This document shows, piece after piece, positions 18,389-26,319 of a stretch of 37,314 nt of DNA. The DNA comes from Cellvibrionaceae bacterium. Lineage in GTDB: Bacteria > Pseudomonadota > Gammaproteobacteria > Pseudomonadales > Cellvibrionaceae. The position numbers were made by a program, and so were the translations under genes. How positions within the stretch are numbered: position 1 is the stretch's first letter; each line of letters starts with the position of its first letter. The notes under the pieces were generated by a model. It saw only the letters and a list, made by a program, of their open reading frames with translations. It did not search any database and was not told the origin of the DNA. The DNA is taken from NCBI GenBank assembly GCA_028281575.1, contig JANQJP010000063.1, positions 1 to 37,314 of the forward strand. Direction: 5' to 3'.

Positions 18389-18885
18389 TTCAAGTGCATC
18401 GCTGCGCGCCACGCTTCAAACTTCTGGGCATATGTCACTGAAGCGTTTGCCGGGCTGGTAGAAGGCAGGGAGATAAATTCCAAGTCAGGGATCTCCACTT
18501 TTTTCACTACGTGCCTGCTGAATGCCGCCTCAGCCTTTTTTCCGTTGAAACATATTCGCCGTAAATACGGCAGTTTTTTAAATAGCATCGCAAAATCATT
18601 GGCCTGCTCCGATTCGGCAACAATAGAGGAATCCAGACTGCCTGGGCGCTCACACCGGCCCAAAACATCCCAAAGCGCAATGCGATTCAGCAGTAACATC
18701 TCCATTTTGGCCTGATACGCCTGTGGCAAAGGTTGATCCAAAATTTGGGCAACGAGAGGCCAAAAAATGTTTCTCGGATGCGCATAGTAGCGCTGTTCAT
18801 CGAGCGACTTTTTGCCTGGCATGGAACCTAAAATCAGTATCTGAGCATCGCTTACAAATACTGGCGGAAAACTAACACATTGCAT
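18373..18885 (-). CDS. DNA-deoxyinosine glycosylase-like protein (uracil-DNA glycosylase superfamily)
   Basis: 170 residues from the ATG at 18885; a GTG at 18894 is an alternative. The family motifs are LILGSMPGKKSL near the N-terminus, YYAHPRNIFWP, and the C-terminal LPSTSPANA, which match the hypoxanthine/deoxyinosine-type branch (family 6) of the uracil-DNA glycosylase fold. It should remove deaminated purine (hypoxanthine) from DNA as the first step of base-excision repair. In that branch an Asn in the HPRN motif is the key residue, and it is present. A mismatch-specific Mug-type activity is the alternative. The gene converges on the BLUF gene with a 16-base tail overlap. Confidence 0.85.
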   Translation of the reverse strand: MQCVSFPPVFVSDAQILILGSMPGKKSLDEQRYYAHPRNIFWPLVAQILDQPLPQAYQAKMEMLLLNRIALWDVLGRCERPGSLDSSIVAESEQANDFAMLFKKLPYLRRICFNGKKAEAAFSRHVVKKVEIPDLEFISLPSTSPANASVTYAQKFEAWRAAMHLNQTCV

Positions 18886-19063
18886 AAAGCACACTTTACC
18901 GGGTAGCTGTAAGAGGTTTGGGCATGATGTCGACGATAGGATTGTGACATATTTGCGATATTCTCAGCAGTCTCACAAAAGTGTCAATTTATCTCGAAGT
19001 CCCTCTTTTTCTGTGCTCGCATGCGCTAGAATGGTTCGATGCGTGTTTTAAAAGGGTCATTCG

Positions 19064-19696
19064 ATGATGTTGGATAGTGTTTCTCAAGAGGCAGCGCCAG
19101 CTGAAGAATCTGAAAAGCTGCAAGACAAGGAATACTTGCAAACAATACAGAAACAAATGTTGAAATTTGCCGAAATGCAACTCAACGACCACCAGCTTGC
19201 CGAGGATGCCGTTCAAGAAGCCTTGATTGGCGCGATGAAGAACTCAAAGTCTTTCAGCGGCAAATCGGCATTCAAAACTTGGGTGTTTGCTATCTTAAAA
19301 AATAAGATCGCCGACATACTGCGCAAGCGCCACCGCACTGTTGAGGTGACAAACCTCGCCGGCAGCGGGGCCGACGGAGAAGAAGATTTCGCGAACTTGT
19401 TTGACGAACGAGGCGGATGGACACAAGGTACACAACCGACCAACTGGGGCGACCCGGAAAATTCGTTTAAACAGGATCAGTTTTGGCAAGTATTGGAAAC
19501 ATGCTTGACTGGCTTACCTGAACGCCAGGCAAAAGTTTTTATGATGCGTGAATACATTGGTTTAAGCTCAGACGAAATTTGTCAACAAGAGTCACTCACT
19601 GTGAGCAATTTGCACGTGATCCTGTATCGCGCGCGTATGCGCTTGCAAAAATGCCTGGAAATGCGCTGGTTTACTGGAGAGGGAGCCAATGCTTAG
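19064..19696 (+). CDS. ECF-type RNA polymerase sigma factor
   Basis: 210 residues. Region 2 is DHQLAEDAVQEALIGAMKNS with KTWVFAILKNKIADILRKR (core binding and -10 recognition). Region 4 is LPERQAKVFMMREYIGLSS followed by the helix-turn-helix VSNLHVILYRARMRLQKCLE (-35 recognition). A charged, Gly/Trp-rich linker (about residues 105-130) lies between them, longer than in minimal ECF factors. AAGGG is placed 7-8 bases before the ATG. The next gene overlaps by 8 bases and encodes a small zinc-finger protein, the usual anti-sigma partner. This makes it probably an envelope, redox or metal stress regulator. Its regulon cannot be read here; the bufferin operon about 4 kb away is a candidate. Confidence 0.93.
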   Translation: MMLDSVSQEAAPAEESEKLQDKEYLQTIQKQMLKFAEMQLNDHQLAEDAVQEALIGAMKNSKSFSGKSAFKTWVFAILKNKIADILRKRHRTVEVTNLAGSGADGEEDFANLFDERGGWTQGTQPTNWGDPENSFKQDQFWQVLETCLTGLPERQAKVFMMREYIGLSSDEICQQESLTVSNLHVILYRARMRLQKCLEMRWFTGEGANA

Positions 19697-19889
19697 CTGC
19701 AGGGAAGTGACCCGTCTGGTATCCCTGTCCCAGGAAAAAAAATTAAGCTTTACAGAACGCATGCAACTAAAGCTGCATTTGTGGATGTGCAAGCGTTGCA
19801 ACGACTTTAAAACCAATACTGCGACAATACGCGCCGCGATGCGCAGCTTTGCTGACGGTCGCGACGAAGACCAGAACCCGCCAAAATAA
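19689..19889 (+). CDS. Small zinc-finger (zf-HC2-like) anti-sigma factor
   Basis: 66 residues without a membrane helix. It has the zinc-binding anti-sigma pattern: Cys4, then His30, Cys34 and Cys37 (HLWMCKRC). GGAGAGGGAG stands just before the ATG, which overlaps the end of the sigma gene (ATGCTTAG), so the two are translationally coupled and made in matched amounts. By family knowledge, it would hold the sigma factor in the cytoplasm and release it when the zinc site is oxidised or the metal is displaced. It is very short, with little beyond the finger, so anti-sigma function is inferred from the motif and its position. Confidence 0.85.
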   Translation: MLSCREVTRLVSLSQEKKLSFTERMQLKLHLWMCKRCNDFKTNTATIRAAMRSFADGRDEDQNPPK

Positions 19890-20246
19890 ATATCGCGTAA
19901 AACTCTTTAAAGCGGCAAATACGCTTAAACCATGAATCTCGCAGGTTGGAAACAGGCCGCCTCCCTCGATAATACCACTTACGATATGACAGACAGAGTC
20001 CTCACGCCCCCCAGGGTTGCCATATTGGCAGTCACGGATATCGGCACCTATTACATCGAGACTCGTGCGCGAACTAAAATTTTTGATAGAATGTGCCACT
20101 TTGGTTAATTTCATGCGGTTTCGACCGCTAATCGAGCGAAGACGAAAGTCGCGCTGTTTCGCAAAAAACCAAATAAAAAGACGAAATTTGCGCCACGCAT
20201 ATATGGACGTCGCGAGTTTCATAATAAAACATATAGAATAGACGCG
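19890..20246 (+). other. Intergenic region (357 bases) with one doubtful small ORF
   Basis: No recognisable gene. An open frame of 58 codons runs from an ATG at 19932 to a TAA at 20108 (begins MNLAGWKQAASLDNTTYDMT). It has no ribosome-binding site and no family I know. A second open frame at 20017-20241 is rich in Arg and Lys and looks non-coding. The rest presumably holds the promoter of the GGDEF-EAL gene. No hairpin with a U-run was found after the anti-sigma gene. Confidence 0.4.
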
Positions 20247-22256
20247 GTGATTTGCCGCTCATCGAATAGGGAACGATTGGTTACTAACTCGCACCCCCTC
20301 TCTGGCCGCACCCAGCGTGATGCGGCTAATATGCTGTATGACAATAGTTTCGGTGGAATTGTTGTGAGTGCTGCTGCGGGTAGCATCTTGGTCTTTGGTT
20401 TCCCTAATCCGGCCGTTATTCACCTCAAATACGCTTGGTTCGCGATGATCATGGCCTGTCTCATTTTGAGATTTGCCGACGCACTTTATTGGCGGATAGC
20501 GCTGGTCAATTCAGATTTTGATGGCAAGCGGGCAACCCAGCGCTTTACGGCGGGGTGTCTGGTTACCGCTGCGCTTTGGGCCTGGTACGTCGTCGCCGTA
20601 TTTGACCATATGGGCATCATCGAACTCGCTTCAACATTTATTATCGTCTCAGCGATGGCCGGCGGCGCCGCTACGGTGCTCGCTGCAAATAAATTTGCCT
20701 CCGTTTCTTACGCAGCCATCCTGCTTGTTCCCATTTCCATTTGCGGAATACTTCACGACGAGCAATACCGCCAAATGCTTGGCATTCTCGGTGGCCTGTT
20801 TGCCGTTGTCATGATACTCACAACGCTGAAAGCCTCCGAATATACTAAAGAAGCGATTCGCCTGAAAAATGAAAACGCCGACTTACTTGTGCAAATGGGC
20901 ATTGAGAAACAGGCGGTAAAAGACGCGAACGATAGCCTGGAAGAAAAAGTTAAGGATCGCACGCTTAAAATCTACGAGCTTTCAAATATTGATCCCCTCA
21001 CCGGCCTGTTTAACCGCAAGGCTTTCTCCAAACAGCTTAAGTACTTGCTCGCAAAACACGACGCAGAAAAAGAATCGCTGGCACTGCTGTTTGTGGACCT
21101 CGATGGCTTTAAAGGCATTAACGACTCTCAGGGGCACAAAGTCGGCGATCTCGTTTTAAGTGAAATTTCGCGACGCATCACCGTATTCGCGGATGAAAGG
21201 CACAATATCTGCCGTTGGGGTGGCGATGAGTTTTTAGTCGCGCTGACAAATACGGATGAGGAAACTGCAGCAAACCTGGCCAAGCAACTTATTTCAGAAT
21301 TGTCTCAACCGATAAAAACCGATTTCGAACCGCTGACCATCGGTGCAACCATCGGCATCGCTATGTATCCCAAGCACGGCGATTCAGAAGAGCAACTCAT
21401 TAAACTTGCCGATACGGCGATGTACGTGCAGAAAAAAACCTCGAAGTCAGAAGCGGTCGTCTTTTCACAGGAGATGATGGAGACCTTAGAGCGGGAACAA
21501 CATCTGCGCGAAGGCCTGGCACTGGCAATACCAAACAAGCAAATGCACCTGGTCTACCAGCCCATTATTGAGGCCAAAACAGGCAAAATAGCATCACTCG
21601 AAGCGCTGCTCCGCTGGCAGTTTGGAGACGAGCTAATTCTTCCAAACGAGTTTGTTCCCGTCGCGGAACAATACGGCTTTATCAAGGACATCGGCGCATG
21701 GGCTGTTAACAGAGCCTGCCAAAAAGCCAGCAAGTGGAGTTCAGACCATCCTTTCTCGGTCAACGTAAACGTTTCCGTGATACAGCTAATGGACAAGCAC
21801 TTTGAAACGATAATTAATCATGCGCTCACCGCCAGTGGGCTCGATCCCGAGCGCTTGCATATCGAGGTTACGGAATCCGTGTTTGCGGAAAAATATCGAC
21901 GCTTGAGACGCAATGTTAAAACCACGCAAAACCGCGGCATCAAAGTACTCATCGACGACTTTGGTACTGGTTACTCGTCGCTTTCGCAACTGCAAATCCT
22001 TGGAGTCAACGCAATAAAAATCGACCGGTCCTTTGTCCGCAACATGCAAAAAGGCGGCGAAACCATTATCGAGGCCACCCTGCAGATTGCCAAGTCACTC
22101 AACTATGCAGTTGTTGCCGAAGGTGTTGAAACGGCTGCTCAAGCTGAGCGCCTCACCGAGTTAGGTGTAGATTATCTGCAGGGTTTTTATTTCTCTAAAC
22201 CAATGACGGAAGAAGGGCTAAACCTCTGGTTGGAAGAAATTCCAGATCTTGCCTAG
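20247..22256 (+). CDS. Membrane GGDEF-EAL protein (diguanylate cyclase/phosphodiesterase)
   Basis: 669 residues from a GTG; a TTG at 20277 behind AGGGA is an alternative start. Residues about 35-200 form several membrane helices (IVVSAAAGSILVFGF, ALWAWYVVAVFD, MLGILGGLFAVVMIL), resembling an MHYT/MASE-like sensor, though I cannot name it. A coiled coil (about 205-240) leads to a GGDEF domain with intact GGDEF at 325-329 (RWGGDEFL) and an EAL domain with Glu452-Ala-Leu (SLEALLRW), plus DDFGTGYSSL and the late EGVET motif. Both catalytic signatures look complete, so it may make, break or do both to c-di-GMP. Its TAG stop is the first part of a dispersed TAGGGCCTGTT motif. Confidence 0.93.
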   Translation: MICRSSNRERLVTNSHPLSGRTQRDAANMLYDNSFGGIVVSAAAGSILVFGFPNPAVIHLKYAWFAMIMACLILRFADALYWRIALVNSDFDGKRATQRFTAGCLVTAALWAWYVVAVFDHMGIIELASTFIIVSAMAGGAATVLAANKFASVSYAAILLVPISICGILHDEQYRQMLGILGGLFAVVMILTTLKASEYTKEAIRLKNENADLLVQMGIEKQAVKDANDSLEEKVKDRTLKIYELSNIDPLTGLFNRKAFSKQLKYLLAKHDAEKESLALLFVDLDGFKGINDSQGHKVGDLVLSEISRRITVFADERHNICRWGGDEFLVALTNTDEETAANLAKQLISELSQPIKTDFEPLTIGATIGIAMYPKHGDSEEQLIKLADTAMYVQKKTSKSEAVVFSQEMMETLEREQHLREGLALAIPNKQMHLVYQPIIEAKTGKIASLEALLRWQFGDELILPNEFVPVAEQYGFIKDIGAWAVNRACQKASKWSSDHPFSVNVNVSVIQLMDKHFETIINHALTASGLDPERLHIEVTESVFAEKYRRLRRNVKTTQNRGIKVLIDDFGTGYSSLSQLQILGVNAIKIDRSFVRNMQKGGETIIEATLQIAKSLNYAVVAEGVETAAQAERLTELGVDYLQGFYFSKPMTEEGLNLWLEEIPDLA

Positions 22257-22268
22257 GGCCTGTTGACA
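22254..22268 (+). repeat. Copy 2 of the TAGGGCCTGTT motif
   Basis: TAGGGCCTGTTGACA includes the stop codon of the GGDEF-EAL gene. It faces copy 3 across the chemotaxis gene in inverted orientation. Confidence 0.45.
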
Positions 22269-22277
22269 AGCGCTATA

Positions 22278-23384
22278 CTAAGAAGCAAGTCTGGCGAGAA
22301 CTGATCGAACGCTAGAAGTTTCTTTGCTTATCTCTTCCCCTACGCCGATATTTTTTTGCGAACCGTTCACTGACGCCAGGGCACCCTCTTCGATAACCGA
22401 TAAGCGCTCGACAATATCGCGCACGACAAGAATTTGTTTTTCGGTTTTTCCACGAATTTCAGCTATATGCTGCTCGAACTCTAAAATAAGCGATTCTAGC
22501 GAGCACGATAAACCCTCCAAGCCCGCCTCACTCGCTGATGTCTCTGTAATTGTGTCCGAGATTTGACCCGAAAAGCTGGCAGAGTCAGAGCGAATATTTT
22601 CCTCGAGCATAAAGATTTTTTTTAATTGCTGATTGATATTCGCTGCATTTTCTCCCGAGCTTAGCGCGAGCTTTTTCACTTCATCGGCGACGACGGCAAA
22701 ACCCCTGCCGGCCTCGCCAGCTCGTGCCGCTTCTATCGCAGCGTTGAGTGCAAGCAAATTCGTATTTGCAGAGATATCAGAAATGGTACTCGCCATTTCA
22801 TTAATCTTTTTAAATTCCGCATTAAATTTTTGGGTCCGTTCAACCAAGGATATAGACCAATCATTGGCCTGATTAATAATGCGTATCAGGTTGGTGACAT
22901 GTGCCTGGAGCGCGCCAAACGACGCTGAAAGCGCCGCTGCGTGCCCAGCTGAAACCGAGGCCATTTCGTCAATTTGCATCGCCTCTTCCTGAACCTGAGC
23001 AGCGCAAGTCCTGACCTCAGTGGCCATTTCAGCACGCGCCTTAGACGCCGAATTAACGGTTCGCGCCGTCGACGTAACGGTTTCGCCGAGCAGAGCCAAA
23101 TTATCGATATGCTCGTTCACACTGGCAGAAACACCCTGCTCACGTTGGAAATTTACTGGGGACTCGACATCAACCTTAGGCGCACCGCTGTACATACGAC
23201 CAACCTGATAAACGCAAAAAGGCACAAGATAAGTGAGTATCAATGGCAGAGCCTTGAACGGCTGATCCCCCCAGAGCGCACCCCATTGGTTGATCAAAGT
23301 AAGAATAGAACCTACGATCAGAGAGGTAATCAAACCGCCTTTAAGGCCAAGCTTAAACCCCTGCTCTGCATTTTCGAACAACAT
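22278..23384 (-). CDS. Short methyl-accepting chemotaxis protein
   Basis: 368 residues from the ATG at 23384, chosen because GGGAG stands 7 bases before it; an open frame extends 39 bases further upstream. Two membrane helices lie near residues 15-70 ([16 protein letters not shown] and [17 protein letters not shown]) with a very short loop between them, so there is almost no periplasmic ligand domain. The signalling hairpin tip is present: [20 protein letters not shown] followed by [13 protein letters not shown], about residues 215-250. It should signal to CheA/CheW. With no sensor domain, it may sense membrane or cytoplasmic states. No methyltransferase-tethering pentapeptide is visible at the C-terminus ([11 protein letters not shown]). 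Confidence 0.92.
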   Translation of the reverse strand: MLFENAEQGFKLGLKGGLITSLIVGSILTLINQWGALWGDQPFKALPLILTYLVPFCVYQVGRMYSGAPKVDVESPVNFQREQGVSASVNEHIDNLALLGETVTSTARTVNSASKARAEMATEVRTCAAQVQEEAMQIDEMASVSAGHAAALSASFGALQAHVTNLIRIINQANDWSISLVERTQKFNAEFKKINEMASTISDISANTNLLALNAAIEAARAGEAGRGFAVVADEVKKLALSSGENAANINQQLKKIFMLEENIRSDSASFSGQISDTITETSASEAGLEGLSCSLESLILEFEQHIAEIRGKTEKQILVVRDIVERLSVIEEGALASVNGSQKNIGVGEEISKETSSVRSVLARLAS

Positions 23385-23436
23385 ACTTGCTCCCTTTACC
23401 GGGAAAAATCCAACGACATCCACATTAGGACCAGCT

Positions 23437-23450
23437 AACAGGCCCCGGCC
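23437..23450 (-). repeat. Copy 3 of the GGGCCTGTT motif (minus strand)
   Basis: Read on the minus strand this is GGGGCCTGTT (23446-23437), placed 53 bases before the start of the chemotaxis gene and inverted relative to copy 2. Confidence 0.35.
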
Positions 23451-23562
23451 AGTTCAGTATAGATGATGGAATGTAACTGCAAAGAACAGGAGGCAATAAG
23501 GCCGGGCAAAAATAGAGAGCCAAGACCTTAAGTACTCAAATTATATGAATTGAGATATTAGA

Positions 23563-23597
23563 GCCAATAAAGCCGTATTACACACGCATTTATTGGC
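23563..23597 (-). terminator. Hairpin after the bufferin operon, possible terminator
   Basis: GCCAATAAA (23563-23571) is fully complementary to TTTATTGGC (23589-23597), giving a 9-bp stem with a 17-base loop. It begins 18 bases after the DoxX stop in the direction of transcription. There is no proper U-run after it, so termination may be weak, or the hairpin may protect the transcript end. Confidence 0.4.
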
Positions 23598-23614
23598 CCT
23601 TAAATAAGAATGAA

Positions 23615-24226
23615 TTAATCGTTGTTACGAAAAGCGTTACCCAACCAGTAATCGACACTGACAAAGCGCCCTGAACCGGTGAACAACAAAACCAGGCACA
23701 TAATAAAATAGGTCGCGGCAAACTCTATTCCATTTTTAAGTATGGTGACGCTGCCGGCCTCCGTCAGCCAATTATAATTACCATGCTCCCGAATAATATT
23801 TTTAATCACTTCTTTGCGTTTGGACGCTTCTTCAATAAGGTCCGTTCGCCATTCCCACGGCGCTGTAAGTGTTGTTTCAGGAAGCGCATGCCATCCGTTG
23901 CTCCAGTGCGCCGTCACCGCAGCAATCAACATAGTGAACATTAAAGGAATTGCCCAAAGCCGGGTAGCAAAACCAATAAGCAGCGCAATACCACCAATAA
24001 ACTCTGTAGCTCCAGCAAGCACCGCCATCAACATTGGCGCCGGCATTCCCAAAAACTCACCAAAATAATAAGCAGTATTTTCAAGCGCAGTCAGCTTACC
24101 CCAACCGGCAATAATAAAAATTGGTGCCAGATATATACGCAACGCTAACGGTCCCAAAAAATCCGCTGCGCGTGTCTTGTCGACCAAATCGACCACCGTG
24201 TTGCCAAGGTTGATCAAAGGTTTCAT
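23615..24226 (-). CDS. bufD: DoxX-family membrane protein of the bufferin operon
   Basis: 203 residues, a DoxX-type integral membrane protein. It contains GPLALRIYLAPIFIIAGWGK (first helix with the family Gly-Lys), MAVLAGATEFIGGIALLIGF and RLWAIPLMFTMLIAAVTAHW, and a last helix (FIMCLVLLFTGSGRFVSVD). An extra hydrophilic insert of about 45 residues (HALPETTLTAPWEWRTDLIE onward) lies before the last helix. DoxX proteins are common final members of DUF692-DUF2063 operons (HvfE in Haemophilus influenzae). A role in membrane redox support or peptide handling is only suspected. Its ATG overlaps the stop of the DUF2063 gene (ATGA), with AGGAA upstream, so it is translationally coupled. The symbol follows bufferin operon usage. 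Confidence 0.85.
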   Translation of the reverse strand: MKPLINLGNTVVDLVDKTRAADFLGPLALRIYLAPIFIIAGWGKLTALENTAYYFGEFLGMPAPMLMAVLAGATEFIGGIALLIGFATRLWAIPLMFTMLIAAVTAHWSNGWHALPETTLTAPWEWRTDLIEEASKRKEVIKNIIREHGNYNWLTEAGSVTILKNGIEFAATYFIMCLVLLFTGSGRFVSVDYWLGNAFRNND

Positions 24227-24963
24227 GTGTTTCCTCCAATGATAATTTCTTGAGATATAAAATCGTCAATAATTTTCTGACCAAAGCTTATAAGTGTGCT
24301 CGGTTCAGGGTGTTTTAGTTGTTCGGCAAAAGCCTGCAAGATCTCGCCTCTGATGCCAGGGTTCATTTGAATAAATTGCAACAACATAAACGTAGTAGCA
24401 TTTATTTCCAAAAATCTTACTTTTAAATGCTCGTCTCGATATACAGCAAGGCAAGTTTCAGCAGGAGTATCCGGCTGAAACGTTTTACTTATCTTGTGAA
24501 CTGGCCACTGATACGCCAATACCTTCAGTGACGGGTTCGTGCATATTTCCTGTGAAGCGAGATTTTCGGAGCAGGCATTTTCTCTTAAATCAACTTCGAG
24601 TTCCACCCACTCATAGTGGAGCAACTCGGGCAACCAGGGGGGCAGGTCGTTTTTAATTTCTGTTTCCGCAATAAAGCGCACAAATTCATAGGGGATTTGA
24701 CTAAAAATCGGCGTTTCACTGCGCCAATCACGAAAGAAACTTCGCGTGAGCTTACGCCATTGCCCTTCATCAAACATCGACATCGCCACAGGAAAGCATT
24801 TGTCAATAAAACCCGAAATATTGTTGTAAAGCAGATTTTCATAAATCTCACTTCGGCGCGGAGGAATACCTTCGGGGCGGGACTCATTGGCTGGATCGCG
24901 CAAATACTTACCATAAGACAACTGAAAAGACTGGATAGCCGCCGGGGCGCTAGGGTCCTGCAT
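24223..24963 (-). CDS. bufC: DUF2063 partner protein of the bufferin MNIO
   Basis: 246 residues. The N-terminal DUF2063 region is clear: IQSFQLSYGKYLRDP, then RRSEIYENLLYNNISGFID, FPVAMSMFDEGQWRKL and FFRDWRSETPIFSQIPYEFV, all within residues 12-95. A second helical/beta part follows, with VKVLAYQWPVHKISK-like segments near 155-165. In characterised systems (HvfC, MbnC-like partners), this protein binds the precursor leader and the DUF692 iron enzyme. Its ATG shares one base with the upstream stop (TAATG) and its own stop overlaps the DoxX start (ATGA), which shows tight coupling in the order B-C-D. It is cytoplasmic, with no signal or membrane helix. Confidence 0.92.
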   Translation of the reverse strand: MQDPSAPAAIQSFQLSYGKYLRDPANESRPEGIPPRRSEIYENLLYNNISGFIDKCFPVAMSMFDEGQWRKLTRSFFRDWRSETPIFSQIPYEFVRFIAETEIKNDLPPWLPELLHYEWVELEVDLRENACSENLASQEICTNPSLKVLAYQWPVHKISKTFQPDTPAETCLAVYRDEHLKVRFLEINATTFMLLQFIQMNPGIRGEILQAFAEQLKHPEPSTLISFGQKIIDDFISQEIIIGGNT

Positions 24964-25820
24964 TAAGCGCGCCTCTGCTCGGACAACCGCTGGTGCTTTA
25001 ACTGGATTTGCCGAATATGCTGCACTTCACTGATCAGCGAAGATAGGGACGGGAAATTAAAATCGCGCTCCAAACAGGTTGGAATTTGCTGCGCCGGAAA
25101 ATCCAGCTCATCGTACGCTTTATCAAGCAGCGCCCAGACAGGGTCGATAACATCTGCACCGTGCGTATCGACAATAATTCCGTCTTCTTCAACATAATGC
25201 CCAGCGACATGAACATAACAGACTCGATCCAGAGGCAGCGCACGCAAATACGCGACGGGATCGAATCCAAAATTTTTGCTATTTACATAAATATTATTGA
25301 CATCGAGATGCAGCATGCAGTCGGCTTCATCGACCACTGCGCGAATAAATTCTTCTTCTTTCATCTCTGCACCTGGAGGTGAAAAATAATAAGAAGCGTT
25401 TTCCATACCGATTTTTCGCTCGAGAATATCTTGCGCCTGGCGAATACGCGACGCGACCCAGTGCACGGCTTCTTCGGTACAGGGAATGGGCAATAAATCG
25501 TAGAGGTGTCCATCATCTGAGCACCAGCTCAAATGCTCGGTATACAGCGAAATACTGTGCTGATCCAAAAAGGTTTTAATATCCGAGAGCAATTTAGTAT
25601 CGAGCGCCTCCGTCGAACCGATCGACAATGACAGCCCGTGACAGGCGAATGGAAATCTCTCCGTAAACGCTGCTAATTCACGCTGATAGCGACCACCAGC
25701 ATACAACCAGTTCTCGGGAGCGATTTCGAAGAAGTCTATCGCATCAAGATTGGCCTTTTTCAGCTCGGCGAGCATTTCTCGTCTAAAGCCAAGACCGGCA
25801 CCATGCAATTGTTTGCTCAT
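24963..25820 (-). CDS. bufB: MNIO/DUF692 multinuclear iron oxidative enzyme, bufferin-modifying
   Basis: 285 residues from the ATG at 25820, which has GAGGGA upstream; an open frame continues 27 bases further. It has a TIM-barrel fold with the expected metal-ligand segments in order: IDFFEIAPENW, ACHGLSLSIGS, LYTEHLSW, MLHLDVNNIYVNS, VCYVHVAGH, IVDTHGADV and CLERDFN. By family knowledge, MNIOs (MbnB, TglH, ChrH, HvfB and bufferin BufB) oxidise Cys in precursor peptides; for EGKCG motifs the product is a thiooxazole or oxazolone-thioamide that binds copper. The precursor gene is directly upstream, separated by a terminator. All ligand segments look intact, so it should be active. Confidence 0.95.
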   Translation of the reverse strand: MSKQLHGAGLGFRREMLAELKKANLDAIDFFEIAPENWLYAGGRYQRELAAFTERFPFACHGLSLSIGSTEALDTKLLSDIKTFLDQHSISLYTEHLSWCSDDGHLYDLLPIPCTEEAVHWVASRIRQAQDILERKIGMENASYYFSPPGAEMKEEEFIRAVVDEADCMLHLDVNNIYVNSKNFGFDPVAYLRALPLDRVCYVHVAGHYVEEDGIIVDTHGADVIDPVWALLDKAYDELDFPAQQIPTCLERDFNFPSLSSLISEVQHIRQIQLKHQRLSEQRRA

Positions 25821-25830
25821 TTTTTTCCCT

Positions 25831-25875
25831 CTAAAAAAACAAATCACCGCTGGGCTAGTGTACCCGGCGGTGATT
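25831..25875 (-). terminator. Rho-independent terminator between precursor and enzyme genes
   Basis: On the minus strand AATCACCGC pairs with GCGGTGATT (25875-25867 with 25850-25842), extended by a wobble pair and three more GC pairs around an 8-base loop. It is followed by TTTGTTTTTTT. It lies between the bufferin precursor and bufB, so most transcripts would stop after the precursor and some would read through into the enzymes. Confidence 0.85.
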
Positions 25876-25962
25876 TATCGAGGAGTCAATCATGTTGCGC
25901 TTAAATTACGCGCAAACTAAATATGCACTCCTGGGTTGTTGCCAAACGTGATGTGTTTGCAA

Positions 25963-26319
25963 TTAGCCGCCGCACTTACCTTCGCCGCATTTACCTTCGC
26001 CGCCTTTTTCACCGCCACATTTGCCTTCACCACACTTACCTTCGCCGCCTTTCTCACCACCGCATTTGCCTTCACCGCATTTGCCTTCGCCGCCTTTCTC
26101 GCCGCCGCATTTGCCTTCACCGCATTTGCCTTCGCCACCTTTCTCGCCGCCGCACTTGCCTTCACCGCACTTGCCTTCACCAGCCATTGCCAGCTCGTAA
26201 CCGCTTTGAAGTTGTGTTGCAGAGAAAGGATTTTCACCCGCGATAACACTTCCAGAAAGCGCCGCAGACAACACCACTGCTGAACCCAAAGCCAAAGGTT
26301 TAACGATTTGCTTCTTCAT
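25963..26319 (-). CDS. bufA: Bufferin-type RiPP precursor with ten EGKCG motifs
   Basis: 118 residues. Residues 1-28 are a Sec-type signal peptide (LALGSAVVLSAALSGSVIAG), then a short linker (ENPFSATQLQSGYELAMAG), then residues 48-118, which are only repeats. A 15-residue unit holding two EGKCG motifs and a GEKGG spacer occurs four times, followed by an 11-residue partial unit. This gives ten EGKCG motifs and ten Cys, with no other Cys. EGKCG is the known MNIO target motif in bufferins and in Haemophilus HvfA. The product should be a modified, exported copper-binding peptide acting in the periplasm. GGAGAA lies 7 bases before the ATG. Open frames on both strands over this repeat are shadows. 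The symbol is used by analogy with other bufferin operons. Confidence 0.93.
   Translation of the reverse strand: MKKQIVKPLALGSAVVLSAALSGSVIAGENPFSATQLQSGYELAMAGEGKCGEGKCGGEKGGEGKCGEGKCGGEKGGEGKCGEGKCGGEKGGEGKCGEGKCGGEKGGEGKCGEGKCGG
25966..26178 (-). repeat. 45-bp tandem repeat inside the bufferin gene
   Basis: Four full 45-base units and one partial unit encode the EGKCG pairs. The units differ mainly at third codon positions (GGC/GGT, TGC/TGT, AAA/AAG). The copies have therefore been kept at protein level while drifting at DNA level, but enough identity remains for slippage to change the copy number. Confidence 0.9.

Noticed and set aside
19932-20108. 58-codon open frame after the anti-sigma gene
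   Set aside because: It has no Shine-Dalgarno sequence and no family resemblance. It is mentioned in the intergenic entry but not called as a gene.
20017-20241. 74-codon open frame before the GGDEF-EAL gene
   Set aside because: It is Arg/Lys-rich with no ribosome-binding site and no recognisable domain. It is more likely promoter DNA.
22256-23446. Chemotaxis gene as a true transposon
   Set aside because: The inverted copies are only about 9 bases long, no transposase is inside, and the flanks show no target duplication.
25917-26283. Long open frames on both strands over the bufferin repeats
   Set aside because: They are shadows of a low-complexity tandem repeat in other frames. Only the minus-strand frame from 26319 has a signal peptide, ribosome-binding site and known motif.
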